64,000 nucleotides of DNA from Algoriphagus pacificus (GTDB taxonomy: Bacteria; Bacteroidota; Bacteroidia; Cytophagales; Cyclobacteriaceae), in the NCBI RefSeq assembly GCF_017254845.1, contig NZ_JAFKCU010000003.1, forward strand, positions 686,270 through 750,269, given 5' to 3'. Position 1 is the first letter of the stretch. The number at the start of each line of letters is the position of its first letter. The notes under the pieces are model-generated. The model was not told where the DNA came from. It saw nothing but the letters and a program-made list of their open reading frames with translations, and made no database searches. Below are positions 25,536 to 35,426 of this stretch, one piece after another. A program made the translations under genes and the position numbers.

Positions 25536-26103
25536 ATCTTGAATTAAACTGGTTTTATAGATTTATTGCAAATATGCCCTCAGCAAATAGCCTAAAATGA
25601 TTTAAGCTACTTTATACAAATCAATTTTTCTTCTCAGCCTCACCCTAATTTTTTTCGTTTTGTAGTACCATGAAACATGAAGTATCTTAAGTCTCTGGCT
25701 GATAATGTCCAAAAGAAAAATGAATCTAATACGAAGTTAGATTGAGCTGCTTTATTCCTAAAGCTGCTGATTATCAATAGCCTTTAGAGCTTACTATCGA
25801 ATCAAAACTTTGGACAATAAATAGTTTTCGGAAATGAACCCAAGTAAACCAAAAAATCTATAACAATATTCTTTTGATACCAGTAAAGAATTGAGCCGTT
25901 CTGCCGTCATTATTTGGGTTACGTTTTCCTTCTGAAAAAAACTCAAAATAATCTAAAGTAAATTTTGAAATCTCCAAAAAAACCAGAGCAATTTCATCTA
26001 ATTTACTTGTCTTAATTCTACCAATAAACGACAATTGAAGTTTTAACTTTTATAAAGGGAGCCAATTCCCCAGAAGTTTTTGATTGATTGAAACAAAAAA
26101 ATG
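25536..26103. other. Gene-free AT-rich interval
   Basis: No gene, RNA or clear repeat is visible in these 570 bp between the PepSY relic and the terminator of the lipoprotein gene. It is probably decayed sequence. Confidence 0.4.
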
Positions 26104-26130
26104 AAACAGGCCGGAAAATCCGGCCTGTTT
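26104..26130 (-). terminator. Terminator of the 26154-26921 lipoprotein gene
   Basis: AAACAGGCCGGA (26104-26115) and TCCGGCCTGTTT (26119-26130) form a perfect 12-bp stem with a 3-nt loop. On the minus strand it is followed by a seven-T run. Confidence 0.9.
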
Positions 26131-26153
26131 ACAAAAGAATAAATTTTATAAAC

Positions 26154-26921
26154 TTAATTTCTATTTTTCATAATTACTGATCCATCCAAATTATTCATAA
26201 TTTTAGAATAAATAAGAGTGTTTCCATCAATTCCACCAGGACCGATTTCGATTGTTCCATCTAAATTTCCATCAATAGCCAAGGAGAGGTCTACCTCAGA
26301 AAAAAGTTTTTCCAAATCAAAATCCAATACTATTTCACTTTTGTTTTCAACTTCTATACCATTGTCAGAATCGGAGGTTGACTGAATTGTTTTTTCAGTA
26401 TCTGACCAGATAATTGTCATGGCACCGTTGACTTCGCCCTGAAGCCAAAAGGATTTATTGTATCTTTCATCTGAATTTGAAATGCTAGTATTTTTTTTCA
26501 GTTTAAATTCGGCCTGAGAATAAATTCCTTCCGGGGTTTCACCCTCTGCCATTAAAACAAATTTCTCATCCCCATTTTCAATGAGTTCAATAGATTTGGA
26601 TTGAGAACCAGAAGTATATAAACTAGAATTTAGGTTGGTTTTTAAATTGATATTTCCCAAACTGATTCCAGTTTTCAAATCAGCTTTGGTCGCATAATAG
26701 AATTGTAGGTCCGTAGTGGATACTGTAAATTCTGAAGTTGAAAAACCATTTGAGGCCATCCTTGAATTTGTTCCCTTTGTTGATTCCTGACTAGAAGTGG
26801 CATAGACTTCCATTTTGGAATTACCGACGCCCGGCATTGAATCTTCCTTTTCGGAACAAGAGCTCAATAAAGAGCCAGTTGAGAATATTAGTAGGGCAAT
26901 TAGTACTTTTTTATTTAACAT
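26154..26921 (-). CDS. Exported lipoprotein of unknown function
   Basis: The 255-residue protein has a lipoprotein signal peptide with lipobox LLSSC at about residues 18-22, then a low-complexity Ser/Thr linker and a beta-rich body. The C-terminal part has acidic repeats (DGNLDGTIEIGPGG). The overall form resembles Bacteroidota surface lipoproteins of the DUF4382 kind, but I do not assign a family. It is a single-gene unit with its own terminator. Confidence 0.65.
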   Translation of the reverse strand: MLNKKVLIALLIFSTGSLLSSCSEKEDSMPGVGNSKMEVYATSSQESTKGTNSRMASNGFSTSEFTVSTTDLQFYYATKADLKTGISLGNINLKTNLNSSLYTSGSQSKSIELIENGDEKFVLMAEGETPEGIYSQAEFKLKKNTSISNSDERYNKSFWLQGEVNGAMTIIWSDTEKTIQSTSDSDNGIEVENKSEIVLDFDLEKLFSEVDLSLAIDGNLDGTIEIGPGGIDGNTLIYSKIMNNLDGSVIMKNRN

Positions 26922-27364
26922 AAATTTTAGATTTTGGTTGAAATGCCAATTCCAAAGGAAATGCCATTAAATCGCAGCTTTTCCTCTGGATTAAATTAAA
27001 AGACTCCCTAGAAGGCAAAATCCCATCTCATACTCGAATGAAACAAAGCATAGATTCCTTTTTGCAATTAGGAGCAATTCAACTTAAAAGTCCTCTAATT
27101 CTGTTTTTCAGGACTTCTACTTCATTTTTTTTTGAAAACAATCCTTGTAGCAACTTTATACATTTTAGAGGACCAAAAATCTTCTTAATTTCAAATCTCA
27201 CTGAAGGATAACTTTGAAACCTTATTTTTCACTAAAAATATCTTCTTAATTAACCGTGTAACCAGACTTCACTTTGTTGAATTTTGAAACAAACTGAAAT
27301 TAGCATCTAACTTTATTCTACTTTGGAAATAACAATCAATTTTTCTAAAAATTTACTTTAAGAA
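26922..27364. other. Gene-free interval upstream of the lipoprotein gene
   Basis: About 440 bp of AT-rich sequence with no gene. It must contain the minus-strand promoter of the lipoprotein gene, but I cannot pick one with confidence. Confidence 0.35.
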
Positions 27365-27507
27365 TTAGGATCTCATTTGAAAGCTAAGATAAAATCCTCT
27401 TCCTTCAGATGGCAATGTCCCAGAGCTAGGATTGACTGTAGCACGACGGGTAAAATAGGCGGTGTTTTCCAATTTGTTTATTGATCCTTCCAGCTTAATT
27501 CTTTAAG
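27365..27507 (-). pseudogene. C-terminal remnant of a TonB-dependent receptor
   Basis: The minus strand reads KLENTAYFTRRATVNP, then LPSEGRGFYLSFQMRS and a stop at 27365-27367. This is the usual last two beta-strands of an outer-membrane receptor. No other part of the receptor is present. The remnant begins where the truncated P-type ATPase ends, in another frame, so a deletion has joined the two genes. Confidence 0.6.
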
Positions 27508-27884
27508 GCGGTTTTTGGTGCAAGAGTTGCAAGTGATTCAATTGACTTATGCGCTTTTCCCATAGCAAAATGTTCCAATGAATGCCCAAGACGAAATAGA
27601 AACAGCAACAATGCATCTTCTGCCCATTCTCCCAGGATCGCAGCACCTATGGCTGCGACCAACATGAGAAAATCAATTTCAAAACCTCCCTTTAAGATGG
27701 TTTCTATCGCCTCTTTGGCGATATAGAAGCCCCCAAAAAAATAGGCCACTCTATAGATGGAAATACTTACCCATTGAGGCACATCTTCTAAAAAACTCAG
27801 GCCAAACCCAATTCCCAAAAGAGCTCCACAGCAAATGGAGAAAATCAATTCACTATTCTTTCCGAATATCCCTGAGTGTTCCAC
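27495..27884 (-). pseudogene. Truncated heavy-metal P-type ATPase, N-terminal membrane part only
   Basis: The 129 residues match the first transmembrane segments of Zn/Cd/Pb-type P1B ATPases (DFLMLVAAIGAAILGEWAEDALLLFLFRLGHSLEHFAMG...LAPKTAL) and then stop. The actuator, the CPC membrane site and the DKTGT phosphorylation domain are all absent, so it cannot pump metal. A deletion fused it to the tail of a TonB receptor. Confidence 0.8.
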
Positions 27885-27949
27885 ATTTTCCTTTTCAATA
27901 GGTTTTCTATTTTCATAAGTTTCACCTTTGAAGTTTTATCACAAAATGA

Positions 27950-29140
27950 TTAATGATCTCCGCCTTCATCTTCACTATTCTTAGCCTTAGAAAGTAAGGC
28001 AAATGCTCCCTTTGTCACCAGTTTAATATCATGATAGACAAGACTGGAATCCAAAAGGGTTACCTGAGTAAATCCATCTTCCTTATTACCAATTTCAACT
28101 TCTATCATTTCATAGTCGTAGGCGGGCTCTCCATTCTCGTCCCGTTGCCCCAAGTAAGAAAAAATGAAATGCTTCTCCCCAAATCTTACCACCGCATCAT
28201 CTGGTGCTACCAAGACTTCTTCACTTGCAGTTTCTATTTTTGCTGTCACATACATTCCAGGAAGCAAATCGGTGTTTTTACTATCAAAATGCCCATGAAC
28301 AGTCACCGACCTATCTTTTCGAACTCCCTTACCCACCAAAAACACATGGGCTTCTCTCCATTCATCATTCGTATTGGCAAGATTGAATTTGATGCGCTGA
28401 TCTTTCTTGATTTTTGGGATATCATTTTCATAGACAGAAAGCTCCACATGGAGATCATCTGAATTCGTTAAATCCATGATTACATCCTGCGGGTTCACAT
28501 ATTTGCCAATATTGGTATATACATCCAGTACCGCTCCAGTCACAGGAGAGTAAATATTCACGACAGATTTGATTTCCCCGGACTCCACTTTTTCCGGATC
28601 AAAGCCAATCATGGTCAACTTGGCTTTGGAGGTTCTGATTCTAGCTTCATTGGCCAGAAAATTACTTTTGGATTCTTCAAATGTCTTTCCTGATGCCACT
28701 TGCTCACCGTACAGTTTCTCCTGGCGTTCATATTCAGACTTCAGATAAGTACTGTTTGCCAGGCTTTCCAAATAATCCTGTTGAAACTGAATGAATTCAG
28801 GATTTTCTATTGTCACGAGTAGTTGGCCTTTTTTCACTTCATCCCCAGGAAGGAGTGTAGTATTTTTCACAAATCCCCCATAAGGCATTGTGATGGAAAT
28901 ATTATTTTGAGGCGGAACGTCAATCACCCCGTTGACCATCAGTTCGCTTCCAATTTCCCTAAATTCCAGCCTACCTAGCTCGATCCCGGTGACATCAAAT
29001 TGTGCCTGACTCAGTTCTACCCTGGATTCATTTTCCTCATGATCCCCTATAATTTCAATGGTGTCAACCTTAGATCCACAGGAAGTGGCTATTCCAAAAA
29101 CAAGTAATGTGAATAGACTATTTATAATATATTTTTTCAT
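27950..29140 (-). CDS. RND efflux periplasmic adaptor (CusB/CzcB family)
   Basis: The 396-residue protein has a lipoprotein signal (MKKYIINSLFTLLVFGIATSC), a barrel-sandwich hybrid split around a helical hairpin (QFQQDYLESLANSTYLKSEYERQEKLY), and beta-barrel and membrane-proximal domains. It links the inner-membrane pump to the outer-membrane channel for export of metal ions such as Cu, Ag, Co, Zn or Cd. I use the ATG at 29140; the upstream extension to 29182 lacks signal character. It lies 107 bp downstream of the CusA-TolC gene on the same strand. Confidence 0.9.
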   Translation of the reverse strand: MKKYIINSLFTLLVFGIATSCGSKVDTIEIIGDHEENESRVELSQAQFDVTGIELGRLEFREIGSELMVNGVIDVPPQNNISITMPYGGFVKNTTLLPGDEVKKGQLLVTIENPEFIQFQQDYLESLANSTYLKSEYERQEKLYGEQVASGKTFEESKSNFLANEARIRTSKAKLTMIGFDPEKVESGEIKSVVNIYSPVTGAVLDVYTNIGKYVNPQDVIMDLTNSDDLHVELSVYENDIPKIKKDQRIKFNLANTNDEWREAHVFLVGKGVRKDRSVTVHGHFDSKNTDLLPGMYVTAKIETASEEVLVAPDDAVVRFGEKHFIFSYLGQRDENGEPAYDYEMIEVEIGNKEDGFTQVTLLDSSLVYHDIKLVTKGAFALLSKAKNSEDEGGDH

Positions 29141-29247
29141 CTGTTTATAGTTTGATTTGCTATGGTTATATGAATCTCGCATTACTTAATTATCCTAGAA
29201 TCTGACTTATTAATGCTTGATTTCATATTATTTCCGTTTGATCGGTT

Positions 29248-32200
29248 TTAGTTGATACCCGATAAGAATTCGATTTGAATAAGTGTTTGATTGGATTTGT
29301 CCAGTAAATCCAGATAGTTGAAATAAACGCTCAAGCTTCTATTGAGTCCTTGTGTGTATTCCACATAACCAATTTCACCGCTTTGGAAACCTCTCTGGGA
29401 TTGTTTTAGGATAAGCTCTGCTTGAGGAAGAGCACTTTCTTTATAAAAATCCAAACTGGTCTGGAATTTTTGGTACTCGAGAAGTAAAGAGTTGAATCGG
29501 TTTTCAAGCTCATTGGTGAATGCTGTTTCGTGTTCCTCTGCTTCAGCAATCCGAATTGATTTCGATTTAATAATCGCTGATTGTGACTTCAAATTGAAAA
29601 TAGGAATGGCCAAACCCAACTGAAATCCATCAAAACGGTCTTTTGAGCTGTAAACTACAGGATCTCCAGACATCGTTTGACCTGGCCCATTGAAGGACTG
29701 ATTAAAATAACCGAGTTTGATGTCCGGCATTAACCGAGATTTTTCAACTGACTTTTCCTTTTCTGCAATAGCAATTTGCTGTTGAACCCAGGCTAATGCA
29801 GGGTTGTCGGCGATACTATTCTGGTCCAAAGAAAGCTGAGGTGAAATTTCCTTCAATTTTCCCATTTCAGGCTCAATCGTAACTTCTGCATTGAGAAGCA
29901 TTGTCAACCGTTTGGTATTGATCTCCACATCGGCATTGTTCTGTGCTATCATAGCCTGGATCTCAGCCACCTGAGTCTCTGCGGTTGCCTTTTCCAAAAG
30001 ATTGGTTTCACCAGACTCAAACCTTAATGAAGCTGCAGATGCAAATCGGTCATAGATACTGTCTTGCCTGGCAAGTAATTTCCCTTTTTCCCTTGCAGAC
30101 CACAATGCATACCAAGTGGATTTCACGGATCTGATCAATTCATTTTTACTCATCTCCACTGCCAACTCACCAGAAACTATTTTAGATTGAGCCAAACTAT
30201 TTTGTCGGCTATAGGTGGTCGGAAACTCAAAAGTCTGGGAAACCGAAAACCGGCTGTCATTGGTGAAAGCACTGTTTGTCTGGCCATATTCCATGTCCAC
30301 AGTTGTTTTACCCATATTCCAGCTTGCCCCTTTTAATGCCTGCTGCTGTTCCAATCTAAGTCCTTCAGCTTTGACATTTGGATTGTTTTCCAAAGCCAGT
30401 GCTATTGCCTGATCCAGGGATGTAACATGCATTGGAGTTTGTGCATAGGAAGATAAATTTCCCAAAGCCAAGAATCCAATCACCAATAAACCAACAGAGC
30501 CTTTGGGTCTTCTCAAACCTCTTTCGAAATAATAGTAAAATATAGGTAAGACGACCAAAGTCAGGATGGTTGCCGTAATCAGTCCCCCGATCACCACGGT
30601 AGCCAGAGGTTTTTGAACTTCCGCTCCACTTGAAGATGAAAGAGCCATTGGCAAAAAGCCCAAAGATGCCACGGAAGCAGTCATAATTACTGGTCTTAAC
30701 CGGGTTCTAGTTCCCGAATAGATCCTTTCAAATATGTCGGTGACCCCTTCCTTTTTCAGGTGGTTAAATTCAGCAATCAGAACTATACCATTAAGTACTG
30801 CTACGCCAAACAGAGCAATAAACCCAATTCCTGCAGATATACTAAAAGGCATTCCCCGTAAGGTCAAAGCGAAAATCCCTCCGATGGCGGAAAGAGGGAT
30901 AGCCGTAAAGATCAAAATACTCTGTTTGATAGAACCGAATGTGAAGAACAGCAAGATAAAAATCAATAATAAAGCCAGTGGAACTGCGATTCCCAGTCGG
31001 GCTTTTGCCTCAACCAAATTTTCGAATTGGCCTCCGAATGTTACATAATAACCCGTTTCAAATGTTACAGTATTTTCAATTTTTGACTCTATTTCATTAA
31101 CTATGCTTTCTACATCCCTATTTCTCACATTGAATGCAACTACAATTCTCCGCTGGGTATCATCCCGCTGAATTTGGTAGGGTCCTTCTTTTACTGAAAC
31201 TTCAGCTACTTGGTATAGCGGGATCTGCTCTCCGTTAGCCCGGGCGATAAAAAGATTCTGAACATCCTCAATATCATTTCTTTTTGTCTGGTCGAGTCTT
31301 ATTATCAGATCAAACCGCTTTTCCCCCTCATATACCTTCCCCGCTGAAGAGCCTGCAAAGGCTGCTTGAATAGACCGGTTCACTTCTTTTATATTAAGTC
31401 CATATTTTGCCAGTTGATCCCTTTTGAAGTCAATGACTATTTGTGGCACTCCCGTCACTTCCTCTATATAAATATCTTCCGCTCCTTCTACTCCTCGTGC
31501 TATCTGTCCTATCTGGCTGGCATATTCAGATAGTTTCTCTAAATCTTCTCCATAAATTTTGACAGCCACATCCTGCCTCACCCCTGTCATTAATTCATTA
31601 AATCTCATTTGTATTGGCTGTTGGAACCCAAAACTCACTCCGGGAATTGCTGATAATGCATTTGACATTTTATTTGCCAAATCTTCTCGGTTGTTAGCTG
31701 AAGTCCAATTATTCTTATTTTTAAGTACAATCATTAAATCAGCCCCTTCAATTGGCATTGGATCGGTTGGAATTTCACCTGCACCAATTTTAGATACAAC
31801 TTCCACTACCTCTGGAAACTGGTCCAATAGGATCTTCTCTGCCTGGGTAGTAGCATTCATGGTATTCTGAAGGGAAGACCCTGTGACCACACGCGTTTCC
31901 ACAGCAAAATCCCCCTCTTCCAGAGTAGGAATAAATTCTCCACCCATACGGGAAAAAACCCAACCTGAAACAATCAATAAAATCAAGGCTATACTAATTA
32001 CTATTCCCCTATGATGCATAGCCCATCGAATGGAAGGGTCGTAGGAGCGATTGAAAAATCCCATGATTTTATCAGAAATATTTGACTTGTCACTGATCTT
32101 CTTGCTTAGAAAAAGTGTAGAGATCATGGGCACGTAAGTAAGCGAGAGTATAAAAGCACCAAGAATAGCAAAAGCCACGGTCTGTGCCATTGGTCTGAAC

Positions 32201-33618
32201 ATTTTTCCCTCGGTTCCAACCAATGCTAAAATTGGTAGATATACGATAAGAATTATTATCTCACCAAAAGCAGCTGAATTTCGAATTTTACTTGCAGAAA
32301 GAAACACCTCTTCATCCATCTCATCCTGTGTCAGCTTTCTTTTCCTTTTTACCAAACCTAGATGATGCATGGTTGCCTCAACTATAATGACGGCTCCATC
32401 TACAATCAACCCAAAATCAATAGCCCCTAAACTCATCAGGTTTCCAGACACCCCAAATAAATTCATTAATGAGAAAGCAAATAGCAGGGCAAGTGGAATT
32501 ACCGAAGCCACTATCAGCCCTGCTCTCAAATTGCCGAGCAAAAGCAGCAAAACAAAAATGACAATCAAGGCGCCCTCAATCAGATTTTTACTAACTGTGC
32601 CAATAGCATTGTCCACAAGTTTGGATCGATCCAAAAAGGGCTCCAATGTCACTCCTTCTGGTAGGGTTTTCTTGATTTCTTTAATTTTTGATTTGACATT
32701 ATCAATAACTTCTGCCGAATTTTCCCCTTTCAGCATCATTACAATCGCACTGACTACTTCACCTTCACCATTCCTGGTGGTAGCCCCATAGCGCACTGCA
32801 TTTCCAAGCTGTACTTTTGCGACATCTTTAATAAGAACTGGAATCCCATTTTCATTGACCCGTACAGGGATATTATTGATATCCTCAAAAGAACCTACCA
32901 AGCCTTCACTTCGAATAAATAAAGCAGTTAGATCCTTCTCAATATAGGCTCCACCGGTATTTTCATTATTATCTTGAAGCGCATTGAAAATATCAGCAAT
33001 TGAAACATTCAAAGATTTGAGCCGATCAGGCGCTATGGCGATTTCATATTGTTTGAGATAACCTCCAAAGCTACTCACTTCAGCTACCCCTGGCGTACCA
33101 AGTAGCTGCCTTCTAACTATCCAATCCTGTATAGTTCTAAGTTCACGAGCATCATATTTGTCTTCATAGCCAGGTTCAACACCTACTACATATTGATAAA
33201 TTTCCCCTAACCCAGTGGTAATCGGAGCCATCCCCGGAGCTCCTATCCCCGGAGGTATTTGTTCTTTGACTTCGGACATGCGTTCATTTACCTGTTGTCT
33301 GGCCCAATAGACATCCACATTCTCCTTAAACACAATGGTAACAACTGACAACCCGAAACGCGAAAAGCTTCTGATCTCTTCGATGTCAGGAATAGTGGCC
33401 ATCGTGATTTCGATGGGAAATGTGATTAAACGCTCTACTTCTTCAGCTGCCAACGAAGGGGAAGTAGTAATTACTTGTACTTGATTATTGGTTATATCAG
33501 GAACTGCATCAATGGGAAGTTGGGTAAGTGAATACCCTCCCACAATGACTAATCCTATGGTAAGTAGCCCGATTATCAGTTTATTCTTAACTGAGAACCG
33601 GATAATATTATCCAACAT
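29248..33618 (-). CDS. Heavy-metal RND pump CusA/CzcA fused to a TolC-type outer-membrane channel protein
   Basis: At 1456 residues it is about 400 longer than a normal CusA. Residues 1-1040 are a complete HAE1/HME-type RND permease: N-terminal FSVKNKLIIGLLTIGLVIVGG, and helix 4 GAIDFGLIVDGAVIIVE with the proton-relay acidic residues. After the last membrane helix and a basic loop (RRPKG) there is another signal-like hydrophobic segment ending AQTP. A TolC/OEP domain follows, with two helical repeats (LDQAIALALENNPNVKAEG; AEAEEHETAFTNELENRF). Such fusions are known in Bacteroidota metal pumps. The channel part must be released or threaded to the outer membrane. With the adaptor at 27950 it makes a complete tripartite exporter. 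Confidence 0.93.
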   Translation of the reverse strand: MLDNIIRFSVKNKLIIGLLTIGLVIVGGYSLTQLPIDAVPDITNNQVQVITTSPSLAAEEVERLITFPIEITMATIPDIEEIRSFSRFGLSVVTIVFKENVDVYWARQQVNERMSEVKEQIPPGIGAPGMAPITTGLGEIYQYVVGVEPGYEDKYDARELRTIQDWIVRRQLLGTPGVAEVSSFGGYLKQYEIAIAPDRLKSLNVSIADIFNALQDNNENTGGAYIEKDLTALFIRSEGLVGSFEDINNIPVRVNENGIPVLIKDVAKVQLGNAVRYGATTRNGEGEVVSAIVMMLKGENSAEVIDNVKSKIKEIKKTLPEGVTLEPFLDRSKLVDNAIGTVSKNLIEGALIVIFVLLLLLGNLRAGLIVASVIPLALLFAFSLMNLFGVSGNLMSLGAIDFGLIVDGAVIIVEATMHHLGLVKRKRKLTQDEMDEEVFLSASKIRNSAAFGEIIILIVYLPILALVGTEGKMFRPMAQTVAFAILGAFILSLTYVPMISTLFLSKKISDKSNISDKIMGFFNRSYDPSIRWAMHHRGIVISIALILLIVSGWVFSRMGGEFIPTLEEGDFAVETRVVTGSSLQNTMNATTQAEKILLDQFPEVVEVVSKIGAGEIPTDPMPIEGADLMIVLKNKNNWTSANNREDLANKMSNALSAIPGVSFGFQQPIQMRFNELMTGVRQDVAVKIYGEDLEKLSEYASQIGQIARGVEGAEDIYIEEVTGVPQIVIDFKRDQLAKYGLNIKEVNRSIQAAFAGSSAGKVYEGEKRFDLIIRLDQTKRNDIEDVQNLFIARANGEQIPLYQVAEVSVKEGPYQIQRDDTQRRIVVAFNVRNRDVESIVNEIESKIENTVTFETGYYVTFGGQFENLVEAKARLGIAVPLALLLIFILLFFTFGSIKQSILIFTAIPLSAIGGIFALTLRGMPFSISAGIGFIALFGVAVLNGIVLIAEFNHLKKEGVTDIFERIYSGTRTRLRPVIMTASVASLGFLPMALSSSSGAEVQKPLATVVIGGLITATILTLVVLPIFYYYFERGLRRPKGSVGLLVIGFLALGNLSSYAQTPMHVTSLDQAIALALENNPNVKAEGLRLEQQQALKGASWNMGKTTVDMEYGQTNSAFTNDSRFSVSQTFEFPTTYSRQNSLAQSKIVSGELAVEMSKNELIRSVKSTWYALWSAREKGKLLARQDSIYDRFASAASLRFESGETNLLEKATAETQVAEIQAMIAQNNADVEINTKRLTMLLNAEVTIEPEMGKLKEISPQLSLDQNSIADNPALAWVQQQIAIAEKEKSVEKSRLMPDIKLGYFNQSFNGPGQTMSGDPVVYSSKDRFDGFQLGLAIPIFNLKSQSAIIKSKSIRIAEAEEHETAFTNELENRFNSLLLEYQKFQTSLDFYKESALPQAELILKQSQRGFQSGEIGYVEYTQGLNRSLSVYFNYLDLLDKSNQTLIQIEFLSGIN

Positions 33619-33750
33619 AAGGAATTAATTTTTATGTAATAAAATGGAATAGAGCAGTATTGCTCAAAGAAAAAAGCACTCAAAGCAATGCTAAACAGAA
33701 ATATCGAGTATCCTGATTAGGGTAAATTGCTAAGAAAAGAACCGATGGAT

Positions 33751-34143
33751 TTAGATTCGAGGAGGCTGGAAAAGTTCATCTAAAACTGGTGAAGTGAAAT
33801 GGAAATTATAATAGCTTTCAAGCTCTCCTAAAAATGAAAATGATTGAGGTAAGATAAAATCATTTATTGTGGAAAAATAAATTGGTGCATGAGAACAAGT
33901 ATGACTACCATGAAAAGGTAATTTCTCATGACCCTTTTCGTTGTGATGATTTTCTCCAGAACCGTGGTCTATATAATCTTCTATAAAAAATTCAATAATC
34001 GTATCACCATCTAGAGCTTTGTGCTCCTCAAAATGAGAAATTAAAAAGGGAACTTTTTCAATCTGACAGCATAAATCTAAATTCATCGACAACATCCCCA
34101 AAAGGAGTAGCACAATAAATGAATTATTTCCAAGCCGTTTCAT
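33751..34143 (-). CDS. Small exported His-rich protein of the metal-efflux locus
   Basis: The 130-residue protein has an N-terminal hydrophobic segment (NSFIVLLLLGMLSMNLDLCC) and a His/Glu-rich middle (GSGENHHNEKGHEKLPFHGSHTCSH) suited to metal binding. Similar short proteins often precede cusA-type pumps in this phylum. It is 133 bp upstream of the pump gene and likely in the same operon. The role, perhaps metal buffering or sensing, is inferred. Confidence 0.6.
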   Translation of the reverse strand: MKRLGNNSFIVLLLLGMLSMNLDLCCQIEKVPFLISHFEEHKALDGDTIIEFFIEDYIDHGSGENHHNEKGHEKLPFHGSHTCSHAPIYFSTINDFILPQSFSFLGELESYYNFHFTSPVLDELFQPPRI

Positions 34144-34265
34144 ATTTACAAAGCTATAAAATAAAGTTGTGCAAGGCTATTGCAGGAAAGACTTACTATT
34201 ACTTACAAAATCAATTTGAGGTTAGATTTACAATAATTGGAGAAAATTAAATTCTAAACTTTTTA

Positions 34266-35345
34266 TTAGTGAAATATCCATTCTCTATTTTTTGACTTAT
34301 GAATTTTCCAACCAGAAACCAGCAAAACTAAAGGGATAAATCCTGATATAAACACTAAAAAACGACCAACTATCCCTCCGATTTCACCAATATGAATGGG
34401 ATAGAATTGACCGGCCATTTGTAAGCTTAAGGGATCATTAGGAAAATCTGATAGTGTAAGGACGCTTCCATTTTGATGCAACTCCATTTCCTTGGTTTTT
34501 CTTAGTCCTGTTTGAATTTCCCGACGCTCTATCAATCTTATTTTATATTTCCCATTTCCATCTACAGGAAAATATATGGCTCGAATGAAGTAAGTTTCAT
34601 CATAATGAGCTAAGTATTCACCAATTGAATGATAAGACGTTAGGCTATGATCTACGTAATTTTGATTCACTTTTTTAGGCAAATCAAAAACCTGCATGAC
34701 TTCTTTGTAAGAAGAATTGAAGGTAAAATATGCACCTGAGAAAGCCATAAAACCTAATGGAAGGATGAAGAAAATTCCCAGGACTTTATGCAAATCATAA
34801 TTAAAAAGTCTTTTTGGCGAATTACATTTCAGCTTAAATCCATTTGACACCTTCTTTCCATAGATATCCCACCAAATTTTCAATCCAGACATTAAAAGGA
34901 GGAACACAAAAATCAAGGCGCTGGTACCGATGATATATTTACCATAATCGGCTATTCCCAAGGTCCTGTGGTAAATCAACAATTTTTCGAAAAATTTAAT
35001 TGAATTCGATTTTTCACCGAGATATGTACCCGAATAAGGATGAAAATACTCCGTTTTTCCATCTTTATAATCGATTGAAATAGTTTGCTGCTCTCTATAA
35101 GGCAAATGGATTTGACTGATTTCCCCTCCCCTTTCTTCAATCAGGGACTTCACCGTATTCAACAGCCAACTCTTATCAAATTCCTCCTTTTGCTGGATTT
35201 CCAATAAATCAGAATTTAAAAATGCGGAAATTTCGGGCTGCCATACATACATGGAACCTGTTAAACCCGAGAATGATGCAATCAATCCGCAAGTTATTCC
35301 TAACCAGTGATGGAGTTTTCTATTGAATTTCTGGAAGCGTGTCAA
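34266..35345 (-). CDS. PepSY-associated transmembrane protein (siderophore/iron reductase type)
   Basis: The 359-residue protein has four membrane helices in the PepSY_TM arrangement (LHHWLGITCGLIASFSGLTGSMYVW; the HKVLGIFFILPLGFMAFSGAYF helix; a C-terminal helix near VFISGFIPLVLLVSGW) and PepSY-like periplasmic loops. Conserved His residues at helix ends (LHHWLG, IYHRTLG, DLHKVLG) could bind haem. These proteins sit beside siderophore receptors and are thought to help reduce or release iron. It is 81 bp after the TonB receptor gene. A broken duplicate lies at 24975-25535. Confidence 0.85.
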   Translation of the reverse strand: MTRFQKFNRKLHHWLGITCGLIASFSGLTGSMYVWQPEISAFLNSDLLEIQQKEEFDKSWLLNTVKSLIEERGGEISQIHLPYREQQTISIDYKDGKTEYFHPYSGTYLGEKSNSIKFFEKLLIYHRTLGIADYGKYIIGTSALIFVFLLLMSGLKIWWDIYGKKVSNGFKLKCNSPKRLFNYDLHKVLGIFFILPLGFMAFSGAYFTFNSSYKEVMQVFDLPKKVNQNYVDHSLTSYHSIGEYLAHYDETYFIRAIYFPVDGNGKYKIRLIERREIQTGLRKTKEMELHQNGSVLTLSDFPNDPLSLQMAGQFYPIHIGEIGGIVGRFLVFISGFIPLVLLVSGWKIHKSKNREWIFH

Positions 35346-35426
35346 TCTGATTTCTTAATAACAAAACCCAAAGCTTAATAGGCTCTGGGTTGAATTAAAA
35401 CATAGTTGTTGTTAATCAATTTCTGT

